Shown here one piece after another: positions 1 to 8,284 of a stretch of DNA of 64,000 nucleotides. The first letter of the stretch is position 1, and every line of letters starts with the position of its first letter. Both the position numbers and the translations under genes were made by a program. The notes beneath the pieces were generated by a model. The model saw only the letters and a list, made by a program, of their open reading frames with translations, made no database searches and had not been told where the DNA came from. The stretch is from Thermofilum uzonense (GTDB lineage Archaea > Thermoproteota > Thermoprotei > Thermofilales > Thermofilaceae): assembly GCF_000993805.1 (NCBI RefSeq), contig NZ_CP009961.1, forward strand, positions 86,001 through 150,000. The letters run 5' to 3'.

Positions 1-2
1 AC

Positions 3-629
3 GACTCCTCTATACGAAACCTCGAGCTACGCGATGAATTCCCCGAGAACGTAAGGGCGTGCGTCGGCCTACATCCCTGGAATGTGAAACAGGAAGCCGA
101 CGCTCTCAGACAACTAGAACAGATCAACGGGCTTCTCAAAGAAGCTGACTGCGTAGGCGAGGTAGGGCTAGACTTAAAGTTCACCCCAACCACATTCAAC
201 CTCCAAAAGCAGGTATTCCAAGCCCTACTCGACATGGCTGTAAGCCACTCCCTACCACTAAACCTGCACGCCGCCGGCGCTTGGAGCCAAGTCTTCGAGA
301 TGCTCGTCCAGAGAGGGGCCAAGAAGGCAATATTTCACTGGTACACGGGGCCGATTAGCTTACTACAGGAGATAACCGAGAAGGGCTTATACATAAGCAT
401 CAATGCCTCTGCAAGCATCCAAGAAAAGTCTAAAAACATAGCCCGCAACACACCACTACACCTACTCCTCACGGAAAGCGACGGTCCATACTCATACAGA
501 GGGCTCAACCTATCACCACTCCTAATACCAGGACTAGTAAAACTCATCTCAAACCTCAAGAGAATAGAGGAAGGAAAACTCACACAGGAAATCCACAAGA
601 ATATCACAACTCTATTCCAGAAACACTAA
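3..629 (+). CDS. TatD-family metal-dependent hydrolase, 5' end cut by window edge
   Basis: TatD proteins are TIM-barrel metallohydrolases that act as 3'-5' deoxyribonucleases or related hydrolases in the cytoplasm. The reading frame is open from base 3, with no start before the family motif VGLHPWN (around base 63-83), so the gene begins outside the window. An internal GTG at 84 would delete that motif and is not the start. Other family marks follow in order: GEVGLDLKF (metal-binding Glu), NLHAAGAW (His), FHWYTG (His) and LTESDGP near the C-terminus (equivalent to the usual ETD motif). About 208 residues are visible of roughly 250 expected. The family call is firm; the exact substrate is not known. 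It is followed by a 370-base spacer with two sRNA genes. Confidence 0.88.
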   Translation, partial: DSSIRNLELRDEFPENVRACVGLHPWNVKQEADALRQLEQINGLLKEADCVGEVGLDLKFTPTTFNLQKQVFQALLDMAVSHSLPLNLHAAGAWSQVFEMLVQRGAKKAIFHWYTGPISLLQEITEKGLYISINASASIQEKSKNIARNTPLHLLLTESDGPYSYRGLNLSPLLIPGLVKLISNLKRIEEGKLTQEIHKNITTLFQKH

Positions 630-818
630 ACCCTTTTCGTCAACACGTAACCAGCCCCCATCATTCCTTTAAACAGGCAAACTTCCCAAGCCTAACTTCA
701 TTCCTGGTTTTCAAGGCATTATAATAATAACGGGTAACGGTCATATGCTGTTCTAGTTTAACTATTGACGTTTTTCCGGCTAGAGGTTCTCATGTGATGT
801 GAAGATGGGAGCGTTAAG

Positions 819-827
819 GTTATATTA
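819..827 (+). promoter_or_regulatory. TATA-like box for the + strand C/D sRNA
   Basis: The sequence GTTATATTA lies about 26 bases before the expected 5' end of the C/D-box RNA that starts near 847. The spacing fits an archaeal TATA box. The spacer from 630 to 818 holds nothing else I can support. Confidence 0.4.
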
Positions 828-848
828 GGGGTCCGTCTTGCATGAGCG

Positions 849-897
849 TTGATGAGTGCTCCCGGCCCTGAGGGGTGAGGAAAACTTACCCTGCTGA
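849..897 (+). ncRNA. C/D-box methylation guide sRNA (candidate)
   Basis: Box order and spacing match archaeal C/D sRNAs, which guide 2'-O-methylation of rRNA or tRNA with L7Ae, Nop5 and fibrillarin. Box C is TTGATGA (849-855), then a 12-base guide (856-867, GTGCTCCCGGCC), box D' CTGA (868-871), a 3-base spacer, box C' GTGAGGA (875-881, one mismatch to RTGATGA), a 12-base guide (882-893, AAACTTACCCTG) and box D CTGA (894-897). The total is 49 bases. The same geometry occurs in the convergent gene on the other strand, which supports both. Box C starts with T rather than a purine. Targets were not identified. Confidence 0.6.
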
Positions 898-901
898 ATT
901 T

Positions 902-950
902 TCAGCCGGTTTGGTACTCATCACTTTTCAGAGTCGCAGATGCTCATCAA
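902..950 (-). ncRNA. C/D-box methylation guide sRNA, convergent with the previous one
   Basis: On the minus strand the order is box C TTGATGA (950-944), 12-base guide GCATCTGCGACT (943-932), box D' CTGA (931-928), 3-base spacer, perfect box C' GTGATGA (924-918), 12-base guide GTACCAAACCGG (917-906) and box D CTGA (905-902). The 49-base geometry is identical to the plus-strand gene at 849-897, and the two D boxes are only 4 bases apart. This is the stronger of the pair because C' is a perfect match. Expected role: guiding ribose methylation at two sites, each opposite the fifth guide base before the D or D' box. Targets were not identified. Confidence 0.75.
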
Positions 951-974
951 CTCTGTATGAGAGTCTGATGCTGG

Positions 975-984
975 TACTATATCT
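975..984 (-). promoter_or_regulatory. TATA-like box for the minus-strand C/D sRNA
   Basis: Read on the minus strand the sequence is AGATATAGTA, about 25-28 bases before the predicted 5' end of the sRNA near 953. It also sits just upstream of the plus-strand PAC2 gene. Confidence 0.45.
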
Positions 985-1002
985 CTTTCTGTTAGGGTAG
1001 CG

Positions 1003-1833
1003 GTGGGTGTTGAGGCTGGCAAGAAATTTAACCCGCGCTGGATTACAAGACTTGTGAAAACGTTAGAGTACGGGAGTTATAAGCTCTTCCTTTACAAGGA
1101 GTTTAAGACACGTGAGGGTATCCTCGTCCAGGGGCTACCAGGCATAGGGCTCGTGGGGAAGATAGCGGTGGACTACCTCGTGAGTACCCTTAAGCTTGAG
1201 AAGGTCGCCGAGCTTATAGGTCCGGGACTACTTCTACCTGTCGGTAACGCAGGGGTATTCGTAGACCAGACAGGTCAAATGCAGCTTCCATCCTATAAGT
1301 TTTACTTGTTCCAGGGAGCCTCTAGAGACATAGTCTTCCTGACGAGCGAGGTTCAGCCAGCAGTCTGGGCCCAGTATGAGGTCGCGGAGGTGGTTCTAGA
1401 GTTCTTTAGGTCAGTGGGAGGCTCGTCCGTGATCAGCTTATGTGGCACTAGCTCGGAGACCCCTGAGATAGAGGTGGTCTATGCTGTAGCCAAGTCCATG
1501 AGACTGGGCGAGCTTGAGTCGCTCGGGCTGAGGAGGAGCATTGGGGGTACAATAACCGGGGCTTGCGGTCTCCTCCCAACGCTGGCATCTCTCAACGGGC
1601 TTGAGGGCATCGTCATAATGGGGAGTACTACTACACCCGAGCCTAACTTTGAGTCTTCAAGAGAAGTAATAAGGATAGTCTCAAAGCTTCTTGGGATAGA
1701 GATCAGCCTTGAAAGCCTAGACAAGATGATAGAGGAGGAGCGGGCAAAGAGACGTGAACTTGAGAGAGAGCTTAGCGGCGTTGAGGAGAAAGTGAGGGAG
1801 AAGAGCGAGGGCCTGCCGAGCTGGTATGTTTAA
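1003..1833 (+). CDS. PAC2-family protein (proteasome-assembly-chaperone-like)
   Basis: The protein has the PAC2 signature GILVQGLPGIGLVGKIAVDY near residue 40, then the fold's glycine-rich strands (GGTITGACGLLPTLA near 185, GIVIMGSTTTPEPNF near 205) and a charged, probably coiled C-terminal helix (residues 240-270). In eukaryotes PAC2 helps assemble the proteasome alpha ring. Archaeal homologues are ATP-grasp-associated or stand-alone and their role is not settled. At 276 residues it has a usual family length. The start taken is GTG 1003. The first 30 residues are weakly family-like, so an internal start is possible. It ends 4 bases from the convergent gene at 1838. Confidence 0.8.
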   Translation: MGVEAGKKFNPRWITRLVKTLEYGSYKLFLYKEFKTREGILVQGLPGIGLVGKIAVDYLVSTLKLEKVAELIGPGLLLPVGNAGVFVDQTGQMQLPSYKFYLFQGASRDIVFLTSEVQPAVWAQYEVAEVVLEFFRSVGGSSVISLCGTSSETPEIEVVYAVAKSMRLGELESLGLRRSIGGTITGACGLLPTLASLNGLEGIVIMGSTTTPEPNFESSREVIRIVSKLLGIEISLESLDKMIEEERAKRRELERELSGVEEKVREKSEGLPSWYV

Positions 1834-1837
1834 GGCT

Positions 1838-2140
1838 TTACTCTAAGAGCTCCCAGTCCTCCTCGGAGACCTCGCCCTCTATAAGCCTTTCAAAGTTTTC
1901 CCATAGCTCCTCGAGCCTTGAATCGCTTGAGGTTTTCTCCATTAGGCGGCGCCAGCTGTCCCAGTCCTCGAAGAAGTATAGTTCCAGTATTTCTAAGTGA
2001 TCCTGGATTTCACGGATCAGAGTGTATTTTTGAAAGTCCTCTGAGAAGCTCCTCATCTGGGAGTCTATTCTTTTCGAGATCTCTATGACAGACGAGAGCT
2101 TGTCGGGTTTGAGCTTATAACGGAACGTTTTGCAGTACAC
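1838..2140 (-). CDS. Small protein, possible dimeric alpha/beta-barrel (ABM-like)
   Basis: This 100-residue protein is not a named family to me. It reads as a ferredoxin-like alpha/beta unit: strand FRYKLKPDK, helix, strand YTLIREIQD, strand ILELYFFEDWDSWRRL, and an acidic helical tail ending EEDWELLE. The pattern of a helix followed by a strand with an aromatic ..YFFEDWDSW.. segment resembles antibiotic-monooxygenase-type dimeric barrels, but this is a fold guess only. It is a single gene convergent with the PAC2 gene and divergent from the DUF4129 operon. Confidence 0.6.
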   Translation of the reverse strand: MYCKTFRYKLKPDKLSSVIEISKRIDSQMRSFSEDFQKYTLIREIQDHLEILELYFFEDWDSWRRLMEKTSSDSRLEELWENFERLIEGEVSEEDWELLE

Positions 2141-2244
2141 GTTTTATATTGATGGTCACTCGCGTTAAAAGCGTTGCCTCGCAATCTAAATCTACAGGAA
2201 AAGTATTTTTGCCCGTACAAGCAGACGTGAATTAGTGAAGTCAA

Positions 2245-3150
2245 TTGCGTCTTAGGCCTGAAATCCCCTTGATACCAATACTAACACTGGCCATCTTATT
2301 ATCGGCGTCTTCCTCTCCTAGAGAGCTCGTTCTCCCTGCGTTTGCTGGGGATGATTTTTTTGCAGTAATTTTCCTCTTGCTTGTGTCCTTTCTGGCCTTC
2401 AATATCATCATTATGAGACACGAGATAGTAGAGTTGATTAGGGAACTTCTAAGGAGAGATGAGAGAAAACTTCAAGGTCGTAGCAGGAACTTCCTATCCT
2501 CAATACTATTCAACCTTATCCTATTGTTGATTGTTTTCCTTATTTTCAACCGTGGCTCCAGTGGCGAGAATTCAAGGATTATGCTACGCGAAGGATCCAC
2601 TATGAATCAGTCTCCAGTGCTCCTTAATACTTCCATTACGTCTGTTTCGGTCGAGCAGACTGCGGGTCACATATCATCCACGCAAGGTACCCTCTACAAG
2701 TTTACACCGGCAATACTAGCTGCCATACTGGCTATAACAGTGATCACAGTGCTCCTCGCGTTCCGCGAGAAAGACGTGGAAAATGGTAAGGAAGAGGTTC
2801 GTGCTTTTCAAGCTCATATGCTTCGTGAGAGCAGGAACGCGCTTCTAAGCTTGAAGTCTAATAGGAATTTAAGGGAAATAATAGTGGAGTTGTACAACTC
2901 TCTTTGTCGAGAGCTGGAAAAAAGCAAGATTCCTATAAGCGGCGAAATGACTGCAAGGGAAATAATGAGGGAAACGATGAACCTGGCCCCCCATGTTCCA
3001 GTCGAGCCTCTTGTAGAGTTAACATATCTTTTTGAGAAAGCCCTCTACAGCAATCATGAGATGTTTGACGAGGACAAGGTGAGGGCTGAGAGGTCTCTCC
3101 TTCAGATCATTAGCTCACTTGAGAGCGGTGCGCGGTATGGTGCGAATTGA
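2245..3150 (+). CDS. Membrane protein with C-terminal DUF4129-like domain
   Basis: First gene of a five-gene operon (2245-6144). Hydrophobic segments lie near residues 8-25, 38-57, 86-103 and 155-173; the soluble C-terminal part (about 185-300) reads as a DUF4129 domain, with the pattern VELYNSLCRELEK, MTAREIMRE and VELTYLFEKALYS. This domain normally occurs in MoxR/DUF58 operons, fused to or beside transglutaminase-like proteins, and is thought to be cytoplasmic. Here the transglutaminase is not fused. The start taken is TTG at 2245. The gene overlaps the next one by 14 bases, so translation is probably coupled. The exact function is unknown. Confidence 0.7.
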   Translation: MRLRPEIPLIPILTLAILLSASSSPRELVLPAFAGDDFFAVIFLLLVSFLAFNIIIMRHEIVELIRELLRRDERKLQGRSRNFLSSILFNLILLLIVFLIFNRGSSGENSRIMLREGSTMNQSPVLLNTSITSVSVEQTAGHISSTQGTLYKFTPAILAAILAITVITVLLAFREKDVENGKEEVRAFQAHMLRESRNALLSLKSNRNLREIIVELYNSLCRELEKSKIPISGEMTAREIMRETMNLAPHVPVEPLVELTYLFEKALYSNHEMFDEDKVRAERSLLQIISSLESGARYGAN

Positions 3151-3451
3151 GAAAAATAAACTCCTGCGTTTAGGCCTCCTGGCCTTGGCAGGCTTATCAG
3201 CGCTGTTTCATGACACGTTCAACGTTTACTTTCTCTGGTCTCTATCATTAATTTTTCTCGTGATACTGGTGTCCATGACTCTACTGGAAGCAGTCTCTAA
3301 CGTGATAGGGAAAGGGAAGGCTCCCGCAGAAGAGGCGCCCGAGGAATCTTATGAGGGCTTACTTGAGGAGACTCGTAGACGTCTACGTAGAGGGGAAACC
3401 GTGAAGAGCGAGGAATTAGAGCGGAGGATTTTCTACTTTGCCACCAAATAA
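3137..3451 (+). CDS. Small two-helix membrane protein of the MoxR operon
   Basis: Translated from ATG 3137 (MVRIEKNKLL), inside the end of the DUF4129 gene. The frame stays open to 3119 but the ATG is the better start. The protein is about 104 residues: two hydrophobic helices (LGLLALAGLSALFHD and FLWSLSLIFLVILVSM), then an acidic linker and a charged cytoplasmic helix with EETRRRLRRGE. Proteins of this sort are common in archaeal MoxR-DUF58 operons but have no assigned role. The function is unknown; a structural partner of the DUF4129 or DUF58 protein is an inference from position. Confidence 0.65.
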   Translation: MVRIEKNKLLRLGLLALAGLSALFHDTFNVYFLWSLSLIFLVILVSMTLLEAVSNVIGKGKAPAEEAPEESYEGLLEETRRRLRRGETVKSEELERRIFYFATK

Positions 3452-3482
3452 ATATTAGCCTCGGGTTGTTTGCTAAACGGAT

Positions 3483-4430
3483 ATGAGCGAGGGGTCTCCC
3501 TTTGATGGGCTATTCGAGGAGCTGGCAAAAGCCATAGTCGGGAAAAAAGACGTGATCGAGAAGGTCCTGGTCTCGTTTCTAGCGCAGGGGCACCTTCTTA
3601 TCGAGGACTACCCTGGCATGGCTAAGACTCTATTAGCTTCTTCATTTGCGGCAGCTCTTGATCTCGAATTCAAGAGGATACAGTTCACGCCGGACTTGCT
3701 CCCTCAAGACATCACTGGAGGATACTATTGGGATGTGAAGAGCGGCGAGTTTAAGCTTAGAAAGGGGCCAATATTTACCAACATACTGCTGGCTGACGAG
3801 ATAAATAGGGCGCCCCCGAAGACTCAGAGCGCGCTCCTCGAGGCTATGCAGGAGCGGCAAGTTACGATCGAGGGAAACACGATACCCTTGAATGAGCCTT
3901 TCATGGTTATAGCGACCCTCAACCCTATCGAATACGAGGGAACTTATCCCCTGCCCGAGGCACAGCTCGACCGCTTCATCATCAAGACGCGGATGGGCTA
4001 CCCGGATCCTGCCGAAGAGAGGCTGATCCTTAGAAAAAGGATTGAAAGGAGATCCGATAAGCCCAAGATAAACAAGGTTCTGGGTCGGGACCAGATTCTT
4101 GCAATGCAAAGGAAGGTTGAAGATGTGTACGTTGACGACGCTATTCTCGATTATATCGTGAGGATAGCCTCGATGACTAGAGAGGCAAAGGAGGCGGAAG
4201 TAGGGGTAAGCCCGAGAGGCTCAGAGGCGTTACTAAAGGCTTCACGCGCACTTGCATTGATACGCGGCCGAGACTACGTTATACCTGACGATGTGAAAGA
4301 GCTCGCTATTCCAGTCTTGGCGCACCGGCTTGTTCTACGGGTTGAGAGTGTTGTGCGGGGCTCTACGGCTGAAGAAATCATAAGACATGTATTAGAGAAG
4401 GTAGAAGTGCCGCGTGGTTTTAGGGGTTAA
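3483..4430 (+). CDS. MoxR-family AAA+ ATPase
   Basis: MoxR ATPases act as chaperones that mature or activate partner proteins, often metalloproteins or VWA-domain proteins. The protein has a Walker A motif in the MoxR form EDYPGMAKT (residues 41-49), Walker B ILLADEINR (101-109), a sensor-1 region (MVIATLNPIEYEGTYPLPEAQLDRF) and the C-terminal lid domain with VGVSPRGSEALLKASRA. The length of 315 residues is typical. It is followed after 2 bases by a DUF58 gene, the standard pairing. Confidence 0.93.
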   Translation: MSEGSPFDGLFEELAKAIVGKKDVIEKVLVSFLAQGHLLIEDYPGMAKTLLASSFAAALDLEFKRIQFTPDLLPQDITGGYYWDVKSGEFKLRKGPIFTNILLADEINRAPPKTQSALLEAMQERQVTIEGNTIPLNEPFMVIATLNPIEYEGTYPLPEAQLDRFIIKTRMGYPDPAEERLILRKRIERRSDKPKINKVLGRDQILAMQRKVEDVYVDDAILDYIVRIASMTREAKEAEVGVSPRGSEALLKASRALALIRGRDYVIPDDVKELAIPVLAHRLVLRVESVVRGSTAEEIIRHVLEKVEVPRGFRG

Positions 4431-4432
4431 GA

Positions 4433-5650
4433 GTGCTTACAATGAAGGGATTGGTCACTGGTCTAACAGTTCTTGTTCTGTCACTTATAGCTGTGTTAAC
4501 GCAGACGTGGATTTTGCTTTTGTTAGAGCTGCCCTTGCTCTACCCGTTGCTGTTAAGCATGGCTTTTCCACTGTTGAGAGTATACGGGGTTAAGGTTAGG
4601 AGAGAAGTCTCGAGGAAAAGGGTCGTTGAAGGGGATACCGTTACGGTTACTCTATTGATCAAGAACGATAGTGGGAGGCTTTTGTTTTTAAGGATTCTGG
4701 AAGAAATCGAACCTCCTTTAGAAGTCATAGATGGAAGCTTAAGAGGCTTTTTCGTGCTTAAACAAGGAGAAGAAGGAAAACTCTCCTATAAGGTGTCGGC
4801 CAAGAGGAGAGGCCACTTTAATTTAGGCCCTACGAGAGTCGAAGCCTACGACCCTTTTCTACTCCGTCGAGAAGAGATATTCGCCCTGGAGCCAGACGAG
4901 ATAGCTGTTTTTCCACGCATCCTGAGAAAATATCGTATAGCTGTGACTTCTCGCTTTACGATGCCCCGTCCGGGAGAAATAGCTTCAAAACAAGCGGGCG
5001 ATGGTGGAGACTTCCTTGAAGTTCGGGAGGCCCAGGAGTACATACTTCGACGCGTAAATTGGAAAGCAACTGCGAGAACCCGACACTGGATGATCAACGC
5101 CTTCGAGGGTGAAAGGCTAACCAGTATACTGGTTATTCTCGATGTAAGTGGTAAAAGGCTTTTGGGAGAAGTTATAGATGATTTTATAGATGAGCTTGTG
5201 CGGATAGCCGCCTCGATAGTATACTCCTTTATAAGTGCGGGCAATAACGTGGCCTTACTCGTAGTTGGCAACTACAGAGACTGGATTAGGCCGGGTGCAG
5301 GTAAAAAACAGTTGTTTAGACTGTTGACATCTCTGGCGGATGTAAGATATCTATCCACGAAACAGATAATAGAATACGAGGAGGTCTTCAAGAGAATCTC
5401 TCTACTTATTAGTCCCCTTGGATCCTCTGTTGTAATCATATCTCCCTTCGCCGAGAAGGAAATCTACGATACTGTGTCCTTCGCTGAGAGCATGGGGTAC
5501 CCGGTAACCTGTGTCGCGGTGAATCCTTTTTCAATAAGATGGACACGAGACCAACAGCTTAACCAACTGTTAACGGAGTCCTGGAAGAAGGGAGTCTTGA
5601 AGCTGCTATCTGATAGGAGGAGGAAACTCGTCCTGGTGGAGTCCACGTGA
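4433..5650 (+). CDS. DUF58 protein (VWA-like), MoxR partner
   Basis: N-terminal membrane region with two helices (residues 1-50), a beta-rich domain (50-170), then the DUF58 core: GDGGDFLEVREAQ around 180, RRVNWKATART around 205, and a VWA-like MIDAS strand ILVILDVSG near 235. DUF58 proteins are the usual clients or partners of MoxR ATPases, and the VWA-like domain suggests metal-dependent protein binding at the membrane. The start is GTG 4433, or ATG 4442 in the same frame, 2 bases after moxR. The stop overlaps the next gene's GTG. The family is certain, the cellular role is not. Confidence 0.88.
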   Translation: MLTMKGLVTGLTVLVLSLIAVLTQTWILLLLELPLLYPLLLSMAFPLLRVYGVKVRREVSRKRVVEGDTVTVTLLIKNDSGRLLFLRILEEIEPPLEVIDGSLRGFFVLKQGEEGKLSYKVSAKRRGHFNLGPTRVEAYDPFLLRREEIFALEPDEIAVFPRILRKYRIAVTSRFTMPRPGEIASKQAGDGGDFLEVREAQEYILRRVNWKATARTRHWMINAFEGERLTSILVILDVSGKRLLGEVIDDFIDELVRIAASIVYSFISAGNNVALLVVGNYRDWIRPGAGKKQLFRLLTSLADVRYLSTKQIIEYEEVFKRISLLISPLGSSVVIISPFAEKEIYDTVSFAESMGYPVTCVAVNPFSIRWTRDQQLNQLLTESWKKGVLKLLSDRRRKLVLVEST

Positions 5651-6144
5651 TAAATGAGAGAATCATGGGAATAACTCTTATACTTTTCAACTGCGTCTCT
5701 TATCTGGCAGCCAGCATACCCATTTTTTCAAAGGCTGTTATTCTATTACTTAACCTTGTCATGGCCATGGGTTTTCTTTATCTGCGAGATGTTTTGATTG
5801 AGTCGGCCTTCGTGGCAATCTACTTTTTATCTGCAGTTCTCGTCGTGTCTGACCGTGACCTGCTGCCAACTATTCTACTATTAAACGCGTACCTCCTAGT
5901 GACGCGTGACGCACTGCACGTACTCAAGGACGGCAAGCTTTCAGGAACATGGTACGTGATGAACTGGTATATACCGTTATATGTAGCTTCTCTATTGATA
6001 TCTTTTCTGGGACTCTACATGCAACGAGCTCTGTCTAACTATGTGTCGGATCTTCTACCGGCAACTTTGATAACTGTAACTATAGCAGGCATCCTCTACG
6101 TGGTTACACGCTTTCTCAACCTCTCGTCTAGAAATACTTCTTGA
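5647..6144 (+). CDS. Polytopic membrane protein, last gene of the MoxR operon
   Basis: A 165-residue hydrophobic protein with about five predicted helices (8-25, 30-48, 55-72, 110-128, 138-157). It starts at GTG 5647, overlapping the DUF58 stop (GTGA), which indicates translational coupling. No recognised domain. Its 3' end overlaps the convergent adenylate kinase gene by 17 bases. Position suggests a membrane component acting with MoxR and DUF58. Confidence 0.65.
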   Translation: MINERIMGITLILFNCVSYLAASIPIFSKAVILLLNLVMAMGFLYLRDVLIESAFVAIYFLSAVLVVSDRDLLPTILLLNAYLLVTRDALHVLKDGKLSGTWYVMNWYIPLYVASLLISFLGLYMQRALSNYVSDLLPATLITVTIAGILYVVTRFLNLSSRNTS

Positions 6145-6763
6145 GGATTTCGAGGATCCTCGGGATCACGACATCGGCCTGCTCATTCGCCTCGATGGTG
6201 ACCAGCCTCCCTTTCTCAGAGTAGAAGCGTATGATGGGCGTGAACTGCTCCTCAAATATCTTTAACCTCTCCCTAACAACCTCTGGTTTATCGTCCCTGC
6301 GCTGTATTAGTGGTCCACCGCACTTGTCGCATACACCTGGTACCTTTGGTGGCATATACTTTACGTGGTATATAGCGCCGCAAACGGAGCAGACTCGTCT
6401 ACCGCTTACTCTCTCTATAATTACCTCAGGCTTCGCTACAAAATTAATTACCAAGTCCGGCGGCGCGAACTTTTCAAGTGCCACTGCCTGGACTACCGTT
6501 CTTGGAAAGCCGTCCAATATAAAACCCTTCCTACAATCTTCCTCTTGAAGCCTCTTCTTCACAACCTCGATCACCAGGTCATCCGGAACAAGGAGACCCT
6601 TATCGAGATATTCCTTGACTTTAAGACCCAGCTCAGAGCCCTTCTTCACCTCCTCTCGAAATATATCGCCGGTTGAAATATGTGGTATTCCATACTTCTC
6701 ACGAACAGCATTTGCGTATGTTCCTTTGCCGACACCCGGAGGCCCTATGAATACGAGTTTCAT
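6128..6763 (-). CDS. adk: Adenylate kinase, zinc-binding lid type
   Basis: Catalyses ATP + AMP to 2 ADP. P-loop GPPGVGKGT (7-15), AMP-site HISTGDIFRE (28-37), GFPRT (85-89) and a LID domain carrying a Cys4 zinc site (C125, C128, C145, C148). At 211 residues this is the long bacterial-type kinase with a structural zinc finger, not the short trimeric archaeal AdkA. The gene is alone on its strand and divergent from tldD across a 75-base AT-rich spacer that must hold both promoters. The start ATG 6763 is the only sensible one. Confidence 0.96.
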   Translation of the reverse strand: MKLVFIGPPGVGKGTYANAVREKYGIPHISTGDIFREEVKKGSELGLKVKEYLDKGLLVPDDLVIEVVKKRLQEEDCRKGFILDGFPRTVVQAVALEKFAPPDLVINFVAKPEVIIERVSGRRVCSVCGAIYHVKYMPPKVPGVCDKCGGPLIQRRDDKPEVVRERLKIFEEQFTPIIRFYSEKGRLVTIEANEQADVVIPRILEILKKYF

Positions 6764-6796
6764 CTAGACCACGTTGTCGATTAAAGAGCTTTAAAG

Positions 6797-6813
6797 AGTT
6801 AAAAATTTATTGA
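6797..6813 (+). promoter_or_regulatory. AT-rich promoter region of tldD
   Basis: The run GTTAAAAATTTATTGAA lies 26-42 bases before the tldD ATG at 6839, right for a leaderless or nearly leaderless archaeal promoter. On the other strand, TTTAAAG near 6789-6795 is placed to serve adk. Confidence 0.4.
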
Positions 6814-6838
6814 AGAAGGGCTTATTAACGCGACACGA

Positions 6839-8284
6839 ATGACGTGGAAGTACGAGGATCTCGTTCTCTTGGCTGTTGAAAAAGGCTCTTCTCTAGGCGC
6901 TCAATACGTTGAGGCGCGGTATCACAAGCATTCACGAAGCAGCCTTGCCGCGAGAAACGGAGAGATAATAGGCGCGGAATCCTCGGTCAGTGAGGGAGTA
7001 GCCGTACGTGTAATTGCGGGGGGCGCGCTGGGCTTTGCCTCTACAAACGTGCTTACCAGGGAGGGGGTTCAAGATGCCGTGCAAAAAGCTGTACGGAAGG
7101 CCCAGGCACACTCCAAGCTTATGAAGAACCCTGTTGAGTATTCTCACGAGAGGCTTGGACGAGCCACTTATGAGGTAAATGAGCTTGTGCCCTTCGAGAA
7201 CACCTCTGTCGAAGAAAAAGTATCCTATATTAAAGACCTATGGAAACAAGTGAGCTCATCTATCTCTACTGCGCGTGTTGCAACTCTAACTACATGGATT
7301 GGCGAAAGCCTGGAGGAGAAAGTTATAGCAAATAGCGACGGTGCTTTTATAAGGAGCAGGATTCCCCGACTGTCACTCGGTTACAATATTGTTGTCACTC
7401 TACCCTCGAAGGGCACTATTCAAAGGTTTTTCTCCCATGCTGGCTCAGGGGGATACGAGCTTCTCAAGAAGTGGAACGTGATAGGATATCTACCAGAAGA
7501 TACAAGGAAGTTTGAGCAGATAATCTTGGAGGCTAAGTCTCCTCCAACAGATAAACCTGTCGACGTGGTGGTGGGGAGCGAGATCGTAGGCCTCATGGTC
7601 CACGAGAGCTCCGGGCACCCAAGCGAGGCTGACAGGATCCTGGGTAGGGAGGCTGCACAGGCGGGTAAGAGCTTCATAAAGCCGAACATGATAGGTGAGA
7701 GAATAGGGAGCGAGTATGCTACTGTGATAGACGACCCTACAATACCGGGTAGCAATGGATTCTACCTGTATGACGATGAAGGTGTTCCCGCCAGACCACG
7801 TTATCTTTACAAGGAGGGAAAGATAAACGAATTTCTCCACAACAGGTGGACAGCCAAGGTTTTCGGAGTTAGTAGTAATGCCGCCGCAAGGGCGATGAAC
7901 TATGAGAGCGAACCTATCATAAGAATGGCCAATACTTACTTTAAGCCGGGAGACCACACGTTTGAGGAGCTCGTGGAGGGGGTGAAGTTTGGCGTTTACA
8001 TAAAGAGCTACATGGAGTGGAACATCGATGACGAGAGGTGGAGCCAAAGGTATGGCGGCCTTGAAGCCTACCTCATCGAGAACGGTGAGTTGAGGCACCT
8101 AGTTAAGAATCCTGTTCTCGAGTTGACGACAAAAACCTTTTACAGCAGTGTAGACGCTGCGGACAAGAACCTAGAGTTCTACGCCGGCACATGTGGGAAG
8201 GGAGAGCCCATGCAGGGCGTACCAGTTTGGTTTGGAGGACCGAATGTTAGAATTAGGAATGTCTTGTTAAGGGTGATAGCCTGA
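6839..8284 (+). CDS. tldD: TldD metalloprotease subunit
   Basis: Zinc protease subunit of the TldD/TldE pair, which degrades unfolded or small peptides and in bacteria processes microcins and antitoxins. The metal motif is H255-E256-S-S-G-H260 with E263, in the expected GLMVHESSGHPSEADR context. Downstream family blocks include FYLYDDEGVPARP and the conserved C-terminal GTCGKGEPMQGVPVWFGGP. At 481 residues it has family length. Its TGA overlaps the ATG of the next gene by one base, so the two subunits are coupled. Confidence 0.95.
   Translation: MTWKYEDLVLLAVEKGSSLGAQYVEARYHKHSRSSLAARNGEIIGAESSVSEGVAVRVIAGGALGFASTNVLTREGVQDAVQKAVRKAQAHSKLMKNPVEYSHERLGRATYEVNELVPFENTSVEEKVSYIKDLWKQVSSSISTARVATLTTWIGESLEEKVIANSDGAFIRSRIPRLSLGYNIVVTLPSKGTIQRFFSHAGSGGYELLKKWNVIGYLPEDTRKFEQIILEAKSPPTDKPVDVVVGSEIVGLMVHESSGHPSEADRILGREAAQAGKSFIKPNMIGERIGSEYATVIDDPTIPGSNGFYLYDDEGVPARPRYLYKEGKINEFLHNRWTAKVFGVSSNAAARAMNYESEPIIRMANTYFKPGDHTFEELVEGVKFGVYIKSYMEWNIDDERWSQRYGGLEAYLIENGELRHLVKNPVLELTTKTFYSSVDAADKNLEFYAGTCGKGEPMQGVPVWFGGPNVRIRNVLLRVIA

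Noticed and set aside
3642-4109. Minus-strand ORF of 155 residues inside moxR
   Set aside because: Antisense shadow of the strongly conserved MoxR gene.
7490-8098. Minus-strand ORF of 202 residues inside tldD
   Set aside because: Antisense to the HExxxH region of TldD; no domain or start signals.
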